Notes: generated from the letters alone by a model not told the origin. 58,488 bases of DNA from Bradyrhizobium macuxiense (GCF_001542415.1 NZ_LNCU01000132.1:19682-78169); one strand, 5' to 3'. Positions 44,255-52,907 are shown, counted from the stretch's first letter. Translations and numbers: made by a program.

Positions 44255-44593
44255 CTAGCGGCGATGCCCGCCGTGGTGTCCGCCGCCGTGATGTCCACCA
44301 TGATGCCCGCCGTGGCGATGTCCGCCGTGATAGCGCGGACCGGGATGATGGGGGCGGTGGTAATGCGGACGATGATGCCAGCCGTGATGACGCGGTCCGT
44401 AATAGCCGTATCCCGGGCGCCAGTGGCAGCGGCCGTAGGGATCGCAAGCATAACGCACCTGGTCGATATGAGATGATTCGCCTGCGATGCGGTTGGCCTG
44501 CGGCAGCCCGTTCGGCAACGCGGAGGCGGAGCCGGACACCAGGGCGGCGCTTCCCAAAGCGGCCAATCCAAAAATGGCAAGCTTGATATTCAT
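44255..44593 (-). CDS. Exported histidine/glycine-rich small protein
   Basis: The 112-residue product starts with a signal peptide (MNIKLAIFGLAALGSAALVS, cleaved near 26 after ASA) and ends in a His/Gly/Arg/Pro tail: from about 62 on, nearly a third of residues are His, in HHG and HYH repeats. The middle CDPYGRCHWRPGYGYYGPR is typical of small rhizobial exported proteins. A metal-binding (Ni, Zn, Cu) or acid-buffering function is plausible but not shown. ATG 44593 follows AAGGAGAA, a strong ribosome binding site. A hairpin follows its stop. The upstream gap 44594-44855 contains no gene. Confidence 0.8.
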   Translation of the reverse strand: MNIKLAIFGLAALGSAALVSGSASALPNGLPQANRIAGESSHIDQVRYACDPYGRCHWRPGYGYYGPRHHGWHHRPHYHRPHHPGPRYHGGHRHGGHHGGHHGGGHHGGHRR

Positions 44594-44855
44594 TGAGTTC
44601 TCCTTCGTTGAAGCTTTGAAAACGTCCATGCGGCTGCTCGGTTGCTGCGACAAAAAGACGAGCCTGTGCATTTGGTTTACGAGGGCAGGTTCAACGCGGA
44701 GATTGCGGAGTTCTGAGGTCGCGCTGCATTGCGGGCGACAATTGGCCGCGCGACAGAATGGCGACACGCGAACGGCTCGACGCGTGTTCGGTTCTGAATA
44801 GATCAGAACCGAAGCTCCAGACTCTTATCTTGAGCCGTTATCTTCGCGCGAACGC

Positions 44856-46187
44856 TTACTGCGCGAGATGCGCGGTCAGCGGATGGTCTGCGGCCTTGTT
44901 GAAGAAGGCGGCTTCCTCGGCGGTGGCTTCGAGGAGCTGCTGATCCTGGTCGTAGACGTCGTTGCGGAATTGGATGGTGCGGTCCTTCGTCATCCACGCC
45001 GTGAGGTAGATCCAGGCCACCGGGACCTTCTTCAGCATGCGGATCTCCTGGCGCTGTCCGGCGGCGATCGCCGCATCGATGGCGGGGCGGGTCCATTGCG
45101 GCTGGTCCTTGAGCAGCCATGCTGCGAGGTCGCGGACATTGTCGACACGCGAGCAGCCATGCGAGTTGAAGCGGTAGTCGTCGCTGAACAGGCTGCGCTG
45201 GTTGGTGTCGTGCATGTACACCGAATAGGAGTTAGGCATGTCTATCTTGACCGCGCCGAGCGCGTTCCAGGTGCCGCTCTGCTGGCGCACGGTGACGTTC
45301 GGCTCATGGCCGGCCGACCAATCCACCGAATGCGGATCGATCAGGTTGTCATGGGCGTCGAGCACGTCCATGTGCATGCGTGACAGATAGGTCGGATCCT
45401 TGCGCATATGCGCCGCGATCTCCGTCCTGACGATCGATGACGGCACCGTCCAGGTCGGGTTGACGATCACGCTCGTGATTTCGGACGTCAGCGTCGGCGA
45501 AGGCTTCTCGGTCTTGCCGACGATCACGCGATAGCGCCGCACCACCTTGTCGTCCTCGACGGCCTCGGCGAAGGTGGCCGGAATGTTGACGACGACGTAG
45601 CGCTGCCCGAACTGGAAATCCATCTGGGCAAGCCGCTCCTGCGACGCCTCGAGCTGCTTAATCCGCTTCTGGACGGGAACGTTGAGCGCAGCGAGCGTCC
45701 GTGGCGTCACCGAGCCCGTCGCCGCGAGACCGTGGCGGCCCTGGAAGTGCTTCACCGCTTCGGCGAGCGCCTCGTCATAGGCGCCGGTCGCCTTGTCGGC
45801 GGCGAGGTCGCCGGTGACTATCAGGCGCTTGCGCAAAAGATCGTCGTTGGCGCCCTTGACCCCCAACGCAAATTTCGCATCCGCTGAGATCGTCGGCCAT
45901 CCGCCGCGGGCGGCGAGTTCGGAATAGCTCTGCACCGCCTCGCGAAGGCGTTGCGCGCTGCCCTGGTCGTAGGTCGGCTCGCGAGAGACCGCTAGCGCGG
46001 CAGCCGACCGCGCCTCCGCTGTCGGGGCCGATGCGGCCGGCTTGGCCTGGCTTGGCTGCGCGGTGGTCGGCACGGGCGCAGCATGATGAGTCGGCACCGC
46101 GGTCGAGCCCGGCGGGCCGGCAGTTTGGGCGAACGCCGGCAGAGTCGTCAGCATCGTGGCGATCGTGACGAAAGTCACTCTCAGCAT
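44856..46187 (-). CDS. L,D-transpeptidase, YcbB type
   Basis: The enzyme makes 3-3 (meso-DAP to meso-DAP) peptidoglycan cross-links in the periplasm. The 443-residue product has a signal peptide (about 1-20), a Pro/Ala-rich linker, a peptidoglycan-binding domain (about 110-170; AVKHFQGRHGLAATGSVTPR) and a YkuD catalytic domain (about 195-390) with the active Cys in FNSHGCSRVDNV, where the usual SHGCIR/V has Ser after Cys. The length is shorter than E. coli LdtD, as common in alphaproteobacteria. The gap 46188-46349 upstream shows no gene. Confidence 0.92.
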   Translation of the reverse strand: MLRVTFVTIATMLTTLPAFAQTAGPPGSTAVPTHHAAPVPTTAQPSQAKPAASAPTAEARSAAALAVSREPTYDQGSAQRLREAVQSYSELAARGGWPTISADAKFALGVKGANDDLLRKRLIVTGDLAADKATGAYDEALAEAVKHFQGRHGLAATGSVTPRTLAALNVPVQKRIKQLEASQERLAQMDFQFGQRYVVVNIPATFAEAVEDDKVVRRYRVIVGKTEKPSPTLTSEITSVIVNPTWTVPSSIVRTEIAAHMRKDPTYLSRMHMDVLDAHDNLIDPHSVDWSAGHEPNVTVRQQSGTWNALGAVKIDMPNSYSVYMHDTNQRSLFSDDYRFNSHGCSRVDNVRDLAAWLLKDQPQWTRPAIDAAIAAGQRQEIRMLKKVPVAWIYLTAWMTKDRTIQFRNDVYDQDQQLLEATAEEAAFFNKAADHPLTAHLAQ

Positions 46188-46349
46188 ATCGCGTGTCTCC
46201 GGAATGCGGCGCCAGCGTCGAAATGAGGAAGCACGGCCCCGGCCGGATGAACGGGGCGGCGCGTTCGTACGGATGCGATGGTCTATCGCAAGACCGTTGC
46301 GTCTTGATTAAGTTTTGGTTGCCGCTGCGTCCTGCGCAGGGAGAAGGCG

Positions 46350-46442
46350 ATGCCGATCACCCTCAACCGGATCGGACCGGTCGCGCCGGCCGTCCGGGAT
46401 GTCGATCGAGCCGAAGCGTTCTATCGGGACGTGCTGCGCGAT
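46350..46442 (+). pseudogene. Truncated glyoxalase/VOC-family gene start
   Basis: From ATG 46350 the frame reads MPITLNRIGPVAPAVRDVDR and AEAFYRDVLRD, the first beta-alpha unit of glyoxalase/bleomycin-resistance (VOC) proteins, with AGGGAGAAGG before the ATG. After about 31 codons the similarity stops and the frame continues into antisense of the XRE gene. The normal protein is about 120 residues, so about three quarters is missing. It ends right where the XRE gene's terminator begins, which suggests a deletion joined the two. Confidence 0.65.
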
Positions 46443-46476
46443 AGCGATATCGCCGAAGGCACAAGAGCGGGCACAA

Positions 46477-46509
46477 GAAAAAAGCGCTGCCCGTCGCATG
46501 GCAGCGCTT
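46477..46509 (-). terminator. Rho-independent terminator of the XRE regulator gene
   Basis: On the minus strand AAGCGCTGCC (46509-46500) pairs perfectly with GGCAGCGCTT (46491-46482) around an 8-base loop, and TTTTTTCT follows. This is the clearest intrinsic terminator in the window. It lies 114 bases after the XRE stop; the space between shows no gene. Confidence 0.85.
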
Positions 46510-46622
46510 CGATGGTCTCCCAGCCCAGCCTGCGGATCACCTGTTGCGGCGGCCGTTGCCGGCCGAACCGCTCAGGCTGGTCGATCGCGTCCGCGGCGCC
46601 GCGATCCGACGTGGAGTGCCGC

Positions 46623-47018
46623 TCAGTCTTCGTTGGCGGCGATCGATTCCATCAGCGACACCAGCTGACGCTGAACGGTCTGGTCCTTGATCTTGCTGTA
46701 GGCGCGCAGCAACCGGAGGCTGAACGCGCTGTCGAGGAACAGCAGGCTCTCGACTTCGCGGGCCTTGTTGTCACCGTCGTAGAAGAAGGTGACCGGCACA
46801 TCGAGCGCGCTCGCGATCTGTTGAAGGCGGGCAGCGCCGACGCGGTTGACGCCCTTTTCGTACTTCTGGACCTGCTGAAAGCTGACGCCGAGCTTGTCGC
46901 CGAGTTCGGCTTGCGAAATCTTTTGCTCCACACGGCGCAGGCGAATCCGCTTGCCCAACTCGATGTCGGGTTTGCCGGCACTGCGCTGCTTCATCTTCTT
47001 TGCTGCTGATCTGTTCAT
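46623..47018 (-). CDS. XRE-family helix-turn-helix regulator
   Basis: The 131-residue product has a lambda-repressor-like helix-turn-helix at about 20-75 (RIRLRRVEQKISQAELGDKL, then SFQQVQKYEKGVNRVGAARL and ALDVPVTFFYDG) and a helical tail (LRLLRAYSKIKDQTVQRQLV). The type is common in Bradyrhizobium and Rhodopseudomonas, often several copies per genome. ATG 47018 is assumed; ATG at codon 9 is possible. An AGTTC/GAACT inverted repeat at 47111-47127 upstream could be its own operator. Confidence 0.88.
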   Translation of the reverse strand: MNRSAAKKMKQRSAGKPDIELGKRIRLRRVEQKISQAELGDKLGVSFQQVQKYEKGVNRVGAARLQQIASALDVPVTFFYDGDNKAREVESLLFLDSAFSLRLLRAYSKIKDQTVQRQLVSLMESIAANED

Positions 47019-47643
47019 TCTGGTGACCCGTCCTTCAATCGGGAAGCCCTGGCCCGGAGTAGGTCAGGGATTCGTCCATGATGTACCGCGTTAAGTTCGT
47101 GTGGATCGTCAGTTCGTCGTAAGAACTACGAAAATCCAAGAAGACCGCGGGATGGTATCCAAACGCATTCGCGCGTTGGAAGCACCCTATTACCGACGCG
47201 GCCGACTACCTGAAGTCGATCGCGCCAAGGTGTCTGTCGACACCCCGCCCTCTACATTTGGCAAAATATTGACCGAACCACAACTAGCGCGAGTTTGATC
47301 GACACAGATTTTGCGCGCATGCTTACTGAGGGCACAGACCACGTTGCCCGTATTTCTACGGGCGCAACTATTGTACGGGCATCGAAGACAGGATGCAACC
47401 CCTGCTGGTACAGCCGGAGGTTACAGATCCTGCTGTGATTGCTCGGACCGTGCGGGGTTCCAGCAAAAAGTTTGACGTAAGTGTAAGTCAGGCTTTCGGA
47501 ATGTTGCTGGACAATTGCCCAAAAGTTCTTGATCATCTGGAACAGATGAACGCCTACCACAAGCCGGCGAATTCTTGCGGAAAGGCAATGAAGCGAAAGA
47601 GGCAGCGTCTCAACGCAACCTCATGGCTTCGGGAGTGGACGAT
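47019..47643. other. Low-GC stretch with no supported gene
   Basis: This 625-bp stretch is visibly richer in A and T than its neighbours. It has a perfect GCCCGTA/TACGGGC stem (47346-47352, 47357-47363). Two plus-strand frames are open (47101-47298 and 47393-47677). The second contains helical-looking text (SVSQAFGMLLDNCPKVLDHL) but has no ribosome binding site and runs on across the likely start of the next gene. I do not recognise either and would not call them without homologues. Confidence 0.4.
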
Positions 47644-47901
47644 ATGCCGGTGGCAAATACGGAAGAACGGTTGCTAGCGCTGCTTGGGACCCTGGAAGAG
47701 TGCCAGGCGTTTCTGGTCGACAGGGCGAACGCGGAAACCGCGCGCTTGTTGTCGCTGGCCATCCTTGAGCTTCGGATGGAACTGCACAAGGTCACCGATT
47801 CCGAGCTGAAAGCCCTCTGCGACATGATGGCGTCGGAGGAACTGTTGCAGGAGCCGACGTCGGCTAGGCGGTTTCCGCCGTACCTGAAGCTCGTCAAGTA
47901 G
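47644..47901 (+). CDS. Small hypothetical helical protein
   Basis: The frame reads as a short helical protein of 85 residues from ATG 47644 (MPVANTEERLLALLGTLEEC...). The sequence ANAETARLLSLAILELRMEL and VTDSELKALCDMMASEELL shows regular leucine spacing, suggesting coiled or helix-bundle structure. No family is recognised. GGAG lies about ten bases before this ATG; ATG 47623 and TTG 47575 are longer alternatives. It stands alone between the XRE gene and dctA. Confidence 0.55.
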   Translation: MPVANTEERLLALLGTLEECQAFLVDRANAETARLLSLAILELRMELHKVTDSELKALCDMMASEELLQEPTSARRFPPYLKLVK

Positions 47902-47999
47902 ACCTTCCAGACCTTCCTCCGATCGTCGGCGCGCAAGATCGCCATCTGCGCGCCTTGGTTATGCGCCCCGGAGGGGCGCCGATATGCAGGCCGCGTGCC

Positions 48000-49319
48000 T
48001 CAGCCCGCCGTCACATCCACCGTCTCGGTGCCGTCGAGCACGCGGCGGGCCTTGTCACGGTCAAGGTCGCCTTCCCAGGCCGCAACCACGACGGTCGCCA
48101 CACAATTGCCGATCAGGTTGCCGACCGCGCGCGCCATACCGATGAACCAGTCGACGGAAAGTACCAGCACGAGGCCGATCGCGGGAATGCTCGGCACCGC
48201 GTTGAGCGTTGCCGACAGGATGACGATCGCCGAGCCCGGCACGCCATGTGCGCCTTTCGAAGTGATCAGCGATACGCCGAGCACCAGCAGGAGATCGCCG
48301 AATGACAGCGGCGTGTTGGTCGCCTGCGCGATGAACACGACAGCCAGCGTAAGGTAGATCGAGAAGGCGTCAAGGTTGAAGGAATAGCCGGTCGGGATCA
48401 CGAGGCCGACCACGGAATCCTTGACGCCGAGCCGTTCCAGCTTGCGCATGGCCTGCGGCAGCACCGCGTCGGAGGATGCGGTCGCAAGCACGATCATCAA
48501 TTCCTCGCGCAGGTAGGAGAGGAATTTGAGTATGTTTACGCCGACGAGCGCCATCACCGCGCCGAGCACGCCGAGCACGAAGATCGCGACCGCGACATAG
48601 AACAGCGCGACCAGCGACAGCAGCTGCTTCAGCGAGCCGACGCCGTATTTGCCGACGGTGTAGGCGACCGCGCCGAGCACGCCGATCGGCGCAAACCGCA
48701 CGATCAGGCCCATGGCGCGGAACAGCACCGTCGAGACCGCATCGATGAAGGAGGAGATCCTCTCGCCCTTTTCGCCGCCGACCAGAGCCAGGCTGACGCC
48801 GAAGATGATGGCGAAGAACAGCACCTGCAGCACGTCGTTGCGCGACAGCGCATCGAAGGAGGTGGTCGGAATGATGTTGAGCAGGAAGCTGCCGATGCCT
48901 TCGCCCTTCAGCTTCTGCGCATTGCCGGCATAGCCGCCGAGTGCCTTGGGATCCAGCGTTGACGTGTCGATGTTCATGCCGTGGCCGGGCCCAAACAGAT
49001 AGGCCAGCAGCAGGCCGACCACGAGCGCGATCGTCGTCATCGCCTCGAAATAGACCAGCGCCTTGACGCCGACGCGCCCGACCTTCTTCAGGTCGCCGGC
49101 GCCCGCGATTCCGTGCACCACCACGCAGAACACGATCGGCGCCACGATCATCGAGATCAGCTTCAGGAAGGCGTCGCTGAAGATCTTCAGCCCGATCGCG
49201 AAATCGGGAGCGGCCATGCCGATGATGATGCCGAGCACGAGCGCGGCCAGCACCTGAACGAACAACGATGAGTAAAGCGGCTTGCGCGTCTCGGCGACTG
49301 CGGCTGCGATGGTCGACAT
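48000..49319 (-). CDS. dctA: DctA-type dicarboxylate/proton (or sodium) symporter
   Basis: The carrier imports C4-dicarboxylates such as succinate, malate and fumarate, the carbon source of rhizobia in symbiosis. The 439-residue product has the DAACS opening SLFVQVLAALVLGIIIGMAA, the serine-rich re-entrant motif ATASSDAVLPQAMRKLERLG (canonical SSES/SSDS region), GLVIPTGYSFNLDAFSIYLT and the C-terminal GVPGSAIVILSATL. The NLDAFS differs slightly from the usual NLDGT. No dctBD pair is adjacent. The 215-bp gap upstream to 49534 shows no gene. Confidence 0.88.
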   Translation of the reverse strand: MSTIAAAVAETRKPLYSSLFVQVLAALVLGIIIGMAAPDFAIGLKIFSDAFLKLISMIVAPIVFCVVVHGIAGAGDLKKVGRVGVKALVYFEAMTTIALVVGLLLAYLFGPGHGMNIDTSTLDPKALGGYAGNAQKLKGEGIGSFLLNIIPTTSFDALSRNDVLQVLFFAIIFGVSLALVGGEKGERISSFIDAVSTVLFRAMGLIVRFAPIGVLGAVAYTVGKYGVGSLKQLLSLVALFYVAVAIFVLGVLGAVMALVGVNILKFLSYLREELMIVLATASSDAVLPQAMRKLERLGVKDSVVGLVIPTGYSFNLDAFSIYLTLAVVFIAQATNTPLSFGDLLLVLGVSLITSKGAHGVPGSAIVILSATLNAVPSIPAIGLVLVLSVDWFIGMARAVGNLIGNCVATVVVAAWEGDLDRDKARRVLDGTETVDVTAG

Positions 49320-49534
49320 GACTTCCCCCCTTGATCTCGGCCGGCCCGAACCCGCTCCATCTTAGCAACTTGCGTGCCAGAATGTCGCATGATCTGGCCG
49401 CGGCCGACCTCTCAGGCGCGGCGGCGGGCCGGATCGCAGGTGCGGACCCTGAGCGGCGGCTGACGCCGCAGGTCAGCCGCCGCGGGATTCGAGCGCGGCG
49501 GTCACGGGGGCACGCGCCGCGGAAGAGCGTGGTC

Positions 49535-50809
49535 TTAGAGATTGCTTTCGGTGATCGCCGCGTAGACCATCGTGCGCACCTCGCGCCGCAGCGGGTAGGC
49601 GCTCGACGGCAGCACCTGCGTCATGAAGATGGTGATCAGCTCTTCGGCCGGATCGATGAAGAACGAGGTGGTCGCTGCGCCGCCCCAGTTGATTTCGCCG
49701 GGGCTTCCGGCAATCATTGTCTGGGCCGGGTTCATCGTGACGGCAAAACCGAGACCGAAGCCAATGCCGTTATAGGCCGCCTCGCTGAACATCGAGCGTG
49801 ACATCGCCGGCAGGTCGACGCCGCCGGGCAGGTGGTTCGAGGCCATCAGCTTCAGCGTCTTCGGGCCGAGCAGGCGGACGCCGCCGAGCTCGCCGCCATT
49901 GATCACGGCCCGGCAGAAGGTGAGGTAGTCGGCCGAAGTCGAGCACAGCCCGCCGCCGCCGGAGATCAGCGATGGCGGCGACAGGAACGAACTCGTGGCG
50001 GGGTCGTCCTGCAGCGTCAGCGTGCCCTTGCGCTCGGCGGCGAGCGGGTTGAAGCCGCCCTGCGGGTCGGCCGAATAGCAGGCGGCCAGGCGATGCGCCT
50101 TCTCGGCCGGCACGAAGAAGTCGGTGTCGTTCATGCCGAGCGGCTTGAAGATGCGCTCCTTGAGGAATTGCTCGAACGGCATCCCTGAAATCTTGCCGAT
50201 AAGATAGCCGAGCACGTCGGTGGAGACGGAGTAATTCCAGGCCTCGCCCGGCGAGAACTCCAGCGGGATCTTCGCCAGGTCCGCGATCATGCCGTCGAGC
50301 GTGCCGGCCTTGATGACCTCGCCGATCTTCTTCTCGCGATAGGCCGCATCCACATTGGAGCGCTGCTGGAAGCCGTAAGTCAGGCCCGAGGTGTGGCGCA
50401 GCAGGTCGACGATCAGCATCGGCCGCGACGGCGGGCGGGTGAGGAAAGCCGGTGCCGTGCCGGCGACGAAGACGCCGAGGTTCTTCCATTCCGGAATATA
50501 TTTGGCGACCGGCTCGTCGATCGCAACGCGGCCTTCCTCGACCAGCATCATGAAAGCGACCGAGGTGATCGGCTTGGTCATCGAATAGATGCGGAAGATG
50601 GTATCGTCCTTGACCGGCACCTTGCGCTCGAGATCGGCAAAACCCTGGACCGTGGAATGGACGACCTTGCCGCGGCGGTAGATCAGGAGCTGCGTGCCGG
50701 GAAAGCGGCCGGACTCGATGTAGCGGGTCTTCAGATGCGCTTCGAGGCGGTTGAGCGCGGCGGTCGACATTCCTGCGGATTCGGGGGAGGCGAGGGTAGG
50801 GACTGACAT
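49535..50809 (-). CDS. Serine beta-lactamase-fold hydrolase (family VIII esterase-like)
   Basis: Proteins of this class use a Ser-Lys-Tyr centre to cleave esters or amides. The 424-residue product has S-x-x-K in RIYSMTKPITS, the Tyr motif in WNYSVSTDVLGYL and a late GEINWGGAATTSFFIDP loop. No export signal is visible (MSVPTLASPESAG), fitting the cytoplasmic EstB-like group. ATG 50809 has GGAGAAGA five bases upstream; the frame is open to 51055 but that overlaps the dioxygenase gene. It is divergent from the intradiol dioxygenase (145-bp gap). Confidence 0.88.
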   Translation of the reverse strand: MSVPTLASPESAGMSTAALNRLEAHLKTRYIESGRFPGTQLLIYRRGKVVHSTVQGFADLERKVPVKDDTIFRIYSMTKPITSVAFMMLVEEGRVAIDEPVAKYIPEWKNLGVFVAGTAPAFLTRPPSRPMLIVDLLRHTSGLTYGFQQRSNVDAAYREKKIGEVIKAGTLDGMIADLAKIPLEFSPGEAWNYSVSTDVLGYLIGKISGMPFEQFLKERIFKPLGMNDTDFFVPAEKAHRLAACYSADPQGGFNPLAAERKGTLTLQDDPATSSFLSPPSLISGGGGLCSTSADYLTFCRAVINGGELGGVRLLGPKTLKLMASNHLPGGVDLPAMSRSMFSEAAYNGIGFGLGFAVTMNPAQTMIAGSPGEINWGGAATTSFFIDPAEELITIFMTQVLPSSAYPLRREVRTMVYAAITESNL

Positions 50810-50954
50810 CAGGCTCTTCTCCGGCTGGCGAGGCAGCCTTGATAGCCGAAAAGTGTCCCCGGCACCAATCGGCCGCCGCTTACCCGCGCACGCCCGGTGG
50901 TGTACGCTTGCGCCTGCAATCGCGCCCTCGAGGGGACCAAAGGGAAACGCCGAG

Positions 50955-51869
50955 ATGACCCAGTTCAACGACACCGAGCTCACTGCCGCCGTCATCCGCA
51001 GCTTCGACGAGACGCCCAATCCGCGGGTCAAGTTCCTGCTGCAGGAACTGGTCAAGTCGCTGCACGACTATGTGCGCAAGACCGATCTCACCTTCGAGGA
51101 GTGGGACTACGCGATCGATTTCCTCACCCGCACCGGTCACAAGTGCACCGACATCCGTCAGGAGTTCATCCTGCTGTCCGACGTGCTCGGCGTATCGATG
51201 CTGGTCGATGCGGTCAACCACCGCGATCGCGACGGCGCCACCGAGACCACGGTGCTCGGCCCGTTCTATGTCGGCGAGCACAGGGAGACGCCGCATGGCA
51301 CCGACATCTCCGCGAGCCTGCCCGGCGAGCGGATGTTCGTGAAAAGCCGTGTCACCGACCTCAAGGGCAAGCCGCTGGCCAACGTACCGGTCGATGTCTG
51401 GCACGCGGATGACGACGGCTATTATGATTCACAGAAGCCAAGCTACGCCACCGAAGGCCCGTCGTCGCGTGCGCGCTTCATCACCGATGCCGACGGCCGT
51501 TTCCATTTCCGCACCATCCTGCCGTGCAGCTATCCGATCCCGACCGACGGCCCGGTCGGGCAGATGATCACGCAGACCAACCGTCACCCGATGCGGCCCG
51601 CGCATGTGCACTTCCTGGTCAACGCGAAGGGCTACGAGCCGCTGATCACGCATGTCTTCATCGAAGGCGACAAGTACATCGACTCCGACGTCGTGTTCGG
51701 CGTGAAGGACGAGCTGATCGCCAAGGTCGAGAAGCGCACCGACGCGGTGATGCCGGACGGCAAACCGTCGGATGGTCCGTGGCACCTGATGACCTACGAA
51801 TTCCACGTCAAGCCGGGCGGTGGCCTCGCGCCCGCGCCGCTCGGCACCAAGGTCACAGAAGACGCCTGA
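50955..51869 (+). CDS. Intradiol ring-cleavage dioxygenase (hydroxyquinol/catechol 1,2-type)
   Basis: The enzyme opens catechol-like rings between the hydroxyls using Fe(III). The 304-residue product has an N-terminal dimer/lipid-binding domain (about 1-100) and a catalytic beta domain with the four iron ligands Y157 (DDDGYYDSQ), Y193 (CSYPIP), H217 and H219 (RPAHVHF). The motif TVLGPFYVGEH and the DxWxADDDGYY text are closer to hydroxyquinol 1,2-dioxygenase than to catechol enzymes. ATG 50955 fits the family N-terminus. No maleylacetate reductase is next to it. Confidence 0.9.
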   Translation: MTQFNDTELTAAVIRSFDETPNPRVKFLLQELVKSLHDYVRKTDLTFEEWDYAIDFLTRTGHKCTDIRQEFILLSDVLGVSMLVDAVNHRDRDGATETTVLGPFYVGEHRETPHGTDISASLPGERMFVKSRVTDLKGKPLANVPVDVWHADDDGYYDSQKPSYATEGPSSRARFITDADGRFHFRTILPCSYPIPTDGPVGQMITQTNRHPMRPAHVHFLVNAKGYEPLITHVFIEGDKYIDSDVVFGVKDELIAKVEKRTDAVMPDGKPSDGPWHLMTYEFHVKPGGGLAPAPLGTKVTEDA

Positions 51870-52013
51870 TCGATCGGTTGCATGCTTAATTCTTGTGCGT
51901 CGCATAAGGGATTGAGCGAATCGCAAAATTTGAAAGCGGGCCGCGCGCGGTGGCGGCCTGCGACATAGTTCGTATCTCATTCTCCGTCCCGGCGTTTCTG
52001 CACTGCAGCGATT

Positions 52014-52029
52014 TGGCACGCGGCTTGAA
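52014..52029 (+). promoter_or_regulatory. Sigma-54-like promoter before the nrtA-like remnant and globin
   Basis: TGGCAC, five bases, TTGAA resembles the sigma-54 consensus TGGCAC-N5-TTGCA; the -24 GG is perfect and the -12 GC reads GA, a weakening change. It lies about 160 bases before ATG 52188. The leader between (52030-52187) contains GC-rich inverted repeats and ends at an ATG, as in nitrate-assimilation operons controlled by NtrC and the NasT antiterminator; that comparison is from memory. Confidence 0.5.
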
Positions 52030-52187
52030 TAGTTAGCTGTCGACGCCATCGACGCCGTCCCTTGAGACCACTCATCCGAATTGTGCCGCCGTAACCGGGC
52101 CACCCCGGAACGCGCCCGCACGCGTGAGCGCGGCAGCACCAGACGGACGGCCATCCTCAGCACAGACGCAGAGGGACGAGACTGCCC

Positions 52188-52385
52188 ATGACCAAGCGCA
52201 ACGACCGAAGTTCAGGCCGCGCCGGCGCGTTTGCGCAAGGGGCAGGTTTGGAAGTGAAGGGCGCCAAGCTCGGCTTGATCGCGTTGACTGATGCACCGCC
52301 GCTGCTTGCTTGCAGCTATCTCAAGTGCCGGCAGCGCGTGCTCGAATTCCTTTACGAGCGCCACCGCTTCGTTGAAGCCGCGTAA
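52188..52385 (+). pseudogene. Probable 5' remnant of a nitrate-type binding protein gene (nrtA-like)
   Basis: The 65-codon frame begins MTKRNDRSSGRAGAFAQGAG and continues LEVKGAKLGLIALTDAPPLL, which is like the mature start of NrtA/CmpA-type binding proteins (LRIGFIALTDAAPLV). After that the text changes and stops at 52385, so nearly the whole protein is missing. The promoter and leader before it look intact. It could instead be a small real gene. The globin starts 56 bp later, and in Bradyrhizobium japonicum a globin gene lies in the nitrate-assimilation cluster (recalled knowledge). Confidence 0.4.
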
Positions 52386-52441
52386 CCCCTTCACCCCACC
52401 GCAATGGCGCGGCGCGGGAAGCAGCGTGCATGGAGGCACAC

Positions 52442-52855
52442 ATGACACCCGACCAGGTCAAGCTCGTCCAGGAGTCTTTTGCGAAGGTGGCACCGATCTC
52501 GGAGCAGGCCGCGATGATCTTCTATGAGCGGCTGTTCGAGGTTGCCCCGGCGGTGAAGGCGATGTTTCCGGCTGACATGACCGAGCAGCGCAAGAAGCTG
52601 ATGGCGACGCTCGCCGTCGTCGTCAACGGCTTGAGCAATATGTCGTCCGTGCTTCCCGCCGCGAGCGCGCTCGCCAAGCGCCATGTCGGCTATGGGGCGA
52701 AGCCCGAGCACTATCCCGTGGTCGGCGGCGCGCTGCTGTGGACGTTGGAGAAGGGGCTGGGCGAAGCCTGGAGGCCCGACGTCGCCGCCGCCTACGGCAC
52801 GCTGTCTGGCTACATGATCTCGGAGGCGTACGGCGGCGCGCAGGCGGCGGAATAG
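52442..52855 (+). CDS. Single-domain bacterial hemoglobin
   Basis: The 137-residue protein has a full globin fold of the Vitreoscilla/flavohemoglobin-domain type: B10 tyrosine (Y28 in IFYERLF), CD1 phenylalanine (F42 in AMFPADM), proximal F8 histidine (H81 in AKRHVGYG) and the G-helix WTLEKGLGEAW. Such globins detoxify nitric oxide or bind oxygen. ATG 52442 is preferred to ATG 52430 because TGGAGG lies five bases before it. It is downstream of the sigma-54-like promoter and nrtA-like remnant, so expression with nitrate assimilation is plausible. No reductase domain is fused. Confidence 0.92.
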   Translation: MTPDQVKLVQESFAKVAPISEQAAMIFYERLFEVAPAVKAMFPADMTEQRKKLMATLAVVVNGLSNMSSVLPAASALAKRHVGYGAKPEHYPVVGGALLWTLEKGLGEAWRPDVAAAYGTLSGYMISEAYGGAQAAE

Positions 52856-52868
52856 GGTTTTGCTTTGA

Positions 52869-52891
52869 GCTCCGCTAGTGATCAGCGGAGC
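52869..52891 (+). terminator. Hairpin after the globin gene
   Basis: GCTCCGCT (52869-52876) and AGCGGAGC (52884-52891) form a perfect 8-bp stem with a 7-base loop, 14 bases after the globin stop. There is no T-run, so termination would be weak. Confidence 0.45.
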
Positions 52892-52907
52892 ACCAAGATC
52901 CGTCCGC

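Noticed and set aside
46350..47009. A 219-codon plus-strand frame starting with the VOC remnant
   Set aside because: Only the first 31 codons look like a VOC protein; the rest is antisense to the XRE regulator and its terminator.
52212..52448. A 78-codon minus-strand frame opposite the nrtA-like remnant
   Set aside because: It has some protein-like text, but no ribosome binding site, and it overlaps the globin start. The plus-strand reading with its promoter and leader is the better explanation.
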